A DNA stretch of 64,000 nt from Legionella feeleii (GTDB lineage Bacteria; Pseudomonadota; Gammaproteobacteria; Legionellales; Legionellaceae): assembly GCF_001467625.1 (NCBI RefSeq), contig NZ_LNYB01000080.1:62001-126000 (forward strand), in the 5' to 3' direction. Numbering within the stretch: the first letter of the stretch is position 1; the number at the start of each line of letters is the position of its first letter. A program made the translations under genes and the position numbers. The notes beneath the pieces are model-generated. The model saw only the letters and a program-made list of their open reading frames with translations. It searched no databases and had not been told where the DNA came from. Positions 61,529-64,000 of the stretch are shown here, piece after piece.

Positions 61529-64000
61529 ATGAAAAATTTAAGCAATCAAATTAGGAAGATCTATCCTCATACATCCATTTTAACGCTTAACCATTTGCTA
61601 AATAGCTCAGAACAATTTATTTCTGCTCTCAGCGAATTACAACATTTTTTTGCTGTTTATGGGGTTCTGTGCGATGAACTACTCAAAAGCACTAACCCTT
61701 TGCCCTATAACATGGTCCATGTTCTTTTATCACTAAAGAAAAGGATCGCCTATCTACAAGAACTCCATAAGACAGATGGTCTCCTCTCGGCGATTGCCCT
61801 CAAAAATGAACTTGATGAAGAGCAACTTGGGAGCCGTTGGACTGCTTTTTGTTTAACGTGTGAAGCGCTTCAAGCCAATATAGCCAACGCCTTTGCCAAA
61901 AGGCTTGCAAAGACTGACAGCAGTCACAACGTTGAAGAGATCCCCCCTTGCAAGATTGATGATGACCTCCGCCAATTACTAAACCATCTTGGTACTCAAA
62001 TTAGCGATTTGAAGAATCATGAGTTATTTGGGCTTGTGAAAGCTTCTGAATTTAACAGGCAACAAACTGCAGTCGCTTCCGTCATGCCAACACAGGAGGA
62101 GCATCTTTTTTTTTCGATGCCAGAGGAGGTCAAAGTCAGTATTTTGACTCATTTGGATGTAGAAGATTTAATCTCAGCCCAGCTTGCATCAAAAGATTTA
62201 TCAAGTACTGCAGCAACAGCTTTTGCAGTACGCTTTAGAAAAAATCCAGCGCAAGTCCTCGCCCATTTAAATGAAATCACCCCCGAAGAAGCCTATAACT
62301 TTGTTGAAGGATACCGACGGACAATTGAATACAAGGCTCTAAAAAGTCTGGTTGAACACAAAATGCCGATGTCTGATGAAGAGGTAGCCTGTTACATGCT
62401 AACTCGGCACCATCAGCAGCTCCCTGATATTGAACAATTAAAAAGGATTTGCACTGCCTCGCCTATCGATGAAAAGACGAGAGCCCATCTACTCATGCTT
62501 ATCGAAAATACTCTGGAGATTGATGAGGCTGAAGTGACTTATTCACCGAGTGCATCCACTAAAGCAAGTGGCTTATTCGATTTGTTTCTAAGAACTTTTC
62601 CTAAAAGCTACAATAATCTTTTACCCTCCGTTCATTTTGAAAACGTCAACCTGGTTGGTGACAATTTATCGCGTGCGCCACTTTCCCATAGTCGTATCAC
62701 CTTTACGGATCTGTGCGGAATAACCTTGGTTCAAGCAAACTTAAGCTATGCAAATTTAGAACGAAGCAAATTGAATGTAGCCAATTTACGGCAAGCAAAT
62801 TTACATCATGCCAAGCTTATAGAAGTCTGTTTTGATAATGCCCTGCTTGAAGAAGTCAACTTTAGTCATGCGGATTTGAGTAAAGCCTCCTTTAGACATA
62901 CCAATTTGCAGCAGGCAAATTTGAGAGGGGCTAATTTGCGTGGGGCTGTACTTGACGATACAGCCCTTGATGGGGCCGATTTTACAGGAACGCACTTAGC
63001 CTATACCCAACTTATTAACCTGGATATGCGGACCATCGATTTGAGTCAATTCCATGTTGAATGGAGTTATTTAAAAAAGGTACGCGTGGTTCCGGATACA
63101 GCCCTGGAGCATGCGGAGGCATTGGAGGCGTTTTTTAACTCATTTGAAAAAAATTTAGCGGACCATACTCCCGGAAGTCAAATGAAATGGCGAATCCAGA
63201 TGTTAAAGGATCTAAGACGATTAATGAGTTCACTTTCACTCCGTCCTGAAGCCAATTTATTGTTGTTAAAAAAAATACTCCTGCACTACCCCCCGCAAGC
63301 ACTTTCAAGCACCCTATTTACCAGCAAGCACCCCTTTCAACCTCTGTTCGAGCACTTTCAATTCATTCAAGTGGAGCCCCCAATCGAAGAGGTAGACCAC
63401 TCTCTTCAAGAAGAAGTCATTTCCATACTCGATGGGTTACAAAATCGCATTGATCGTTGTTCCAAGGATGAGATGGAGATCTCATTATGGGACTTGGAGA
63501 AAAAATTTGCCCTTGTTTTTGCCAGGGTGCCTGGATTAACTAACGTGAATCAAATTTGCACCCTGTCCAGCCACCATTTTTTTCTTCTGCAACTGTTTTA
63601 TTTAAATAACAGGCACGAAAGCAGGCTCAAACCCTATTTAGTCAATTATCCGCAAAATAATCTCATTACTGCGCGGCATTCATTACGGTATGCCAGCGAA
63701 ATATTTGATGGCGAGTTGTTTCACCTTGAACGATTACAAAAAATCCAGCCAGAAGAATTGGATACTTACCTTTATGGGGATGAAGATTTTATTATCAAGC
63801 AGACCGGCCGCAACCCTAACAGAGTGAAATTGGGCGGCTTAATTATCAGCTATAATCGACTGTCGAAAGGCTGTTTCTCGGCTAAAGTAGAAATAATTGA
63901 TTTTGAGAACAGGCAATTAACATTTGGTTTTACCCTCGATCCGAGCGCTTATTCAGAAACCTACCTTCCTTTCAGGCTCATCAATGATCTGGATACCCAT
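61529..64000 (+). CDS. F-box plus pentapeptide-repeat protein, 3' end outside window; candidate effector
   Basis: A frame of at least 824 codons, open to the right edge. ATG 61529 is preceded by AAAAGGA (eight bases). Order: helical N-terminal region (1-190), F-box (about 192-235: FFSMPEEVKVSILTHLDVED), helical linker, pentapeptide repeats (about 368-495: NLSYANLERSKLNVANLRQANLHHAKL and others of A(D/N)LxX type), and a C-terminal region without a recognised motif up to the edge (helical, with LRRLMSSLSLRPEANLLLL and LFYLNNRHESRL). F-box suggests recruitment to host SCF ubiquitin ligase; pentapeptide repeats form a right-handed quadrilateral helix and may bind the target. Not secreted by a signal peptide. 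Confidence 0.8.
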   Translation, partial: MKNLSNQIRKIYPHTSILTLNHLLNSSEQFISALSELQHFFAVYGVLCDELLKSTNPLPYNMVHVLLSLKKRIAYLQELHKTDGLLSAIALKNELDEEQLGSRWTAFCLTCEALQANIANAFAKRLAKTDSSHNVEEIPPCKIDDDLRQLLNHLGTQISDLKNHELFGLVKASEFNRQQTAVASVMPTQEEHLFFSMPEEVKVSILTHLDVEDLISAQLASKDLSSTAATAFAVRFRKNPAQVLAHLNEITPEEAYNFVEGYRRTIEYKALKSLVEHKMPMSDEEVACYMLTRHHQQLPDIEQLKRICTASPIDEKTRAHLLMLIENTLEIDEAEVTYSPSASTKASGLFDLFLRTFPKSYNNLLPSVHFENVNLVGDNLSRAPLSHSRITFTDLCGITLVQANLSYANLERSKLNVANLRQANLHHAKLIEVCFDNALLEEVNFSHADLSKASFRHTNLQQANLRGANLRGAVLDDTALDGADFTGTHLAYTQLINLDMRTIDLSQFHVEWSYLKKVRVVPDTALEHAEALEAFFNSFEKNLADHTPGSQMKWRIQMLKDLRRLMSSLSLRPEANLLLLKKILLHYPPQALSSTLFTSKHPFQPLFEHFQFIQVEPPIEEVDHSLQEEVISILDGLQNRIDRCSKDEMEISLWDLEKKFALVFARVPGLTNVNQICTLSSHHFFLLQLFYLNNRHESRLKPYLVNYPQNNLITARHSLRYASEIFDGELFHLERLQKIQPEELDTYLYGDEDFIIKQTGRNPNRVKLGGLIISYNRLSKGCFSAKVEIIDFENRQLTFGFTLDPSAYSETYLPFRLINDLDTH

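Overview
The window looks like a piece of a Legionella (Legionellaceae) chromosome. The support is internal: two major-outer-membrane-protein (MOMP) family barrels, an IcmD/DotP-like Dot/Icm protein, several proteins built like Dot/Icm effectors (F-box, pentapeptide repeats, DUF4116 repeats, a kinase with a C-terminal CaaX box, YopJ-like and pertussis-toxin-S1-like enzymes), and a FIST/histidine-kinase/GGDEF-EAL trio that matches the NosP-NahK nitric-oxide module described in L. pneumophila. The DNA is AT-rich. I saw no rRNA, tRNA, CRISPR array, transposase, integrase or replication origin.

Layout. 0-1.5 kb: a cut-off NAD-dependent epimerase and a FabH-type ketoacyl synthase. 1.9-10 kb: accessory genes, namely a class A beta-lactamase-like enzyme, the CaaX kinase, a secreted three-repeat protein, a NADAR-domain protein, acetolactate decarboxylase and a 699-residue membrane-anchored candidate effector. 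10-19 kb: a MOMP, the NosP/NahK/c-di-GMP operon, a ParD-like/methionine aminopeptidase pair, a small barrel and a YheT-type hydrolase. 19.4-25.7 kb: a 55-residue double-glycine-leader peptide not previously obvious, an orphan IcmD, the paired YeeE/YedE half-transporters, a stand-alone EF-G and a DJ-1/PfpI protein. 25.9-37 kb: an effector-rich stretch (F-box protein, carrier-like membrane protein, ADP-ribosyltransferase, cytosolic Deg protease, GNAT, YopJ-like enzyme) with a secreted small heat-shock protein.

37-54 kb is dominated by inorganic-carbon handling: beta-carbonic anhydrase, SulP anion transporter and ArsR regulator; a bestrophin; and then LysR divergent from dabB-dabA, a PII-like gene and a zinc-ribbon DUF6671 gene. 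Inserted among these are a cytosolic Hsp20 with a sigma-32-like promoter and a three-gene TolC/HlyD/ABC exporter whose nucleotide-binding domain has lost its Walker A motif. 54.6-64 kb: a DUF4116 protein with a caspase-fold-like His/Cys domain, a His-rich P1B-type ATPase facing a Zur-type regulator across two palindromic operators, and a large F-box/pentapeptide protein that runs off the right edge.

A family of about 50-100 base imperfect palindromes with GGGCAGGGCTTG / CAAGCCCTGCCC ends recurs between genes throughout 19-57 kb. All functional statements are read from motifs by eye; no database search was possible.
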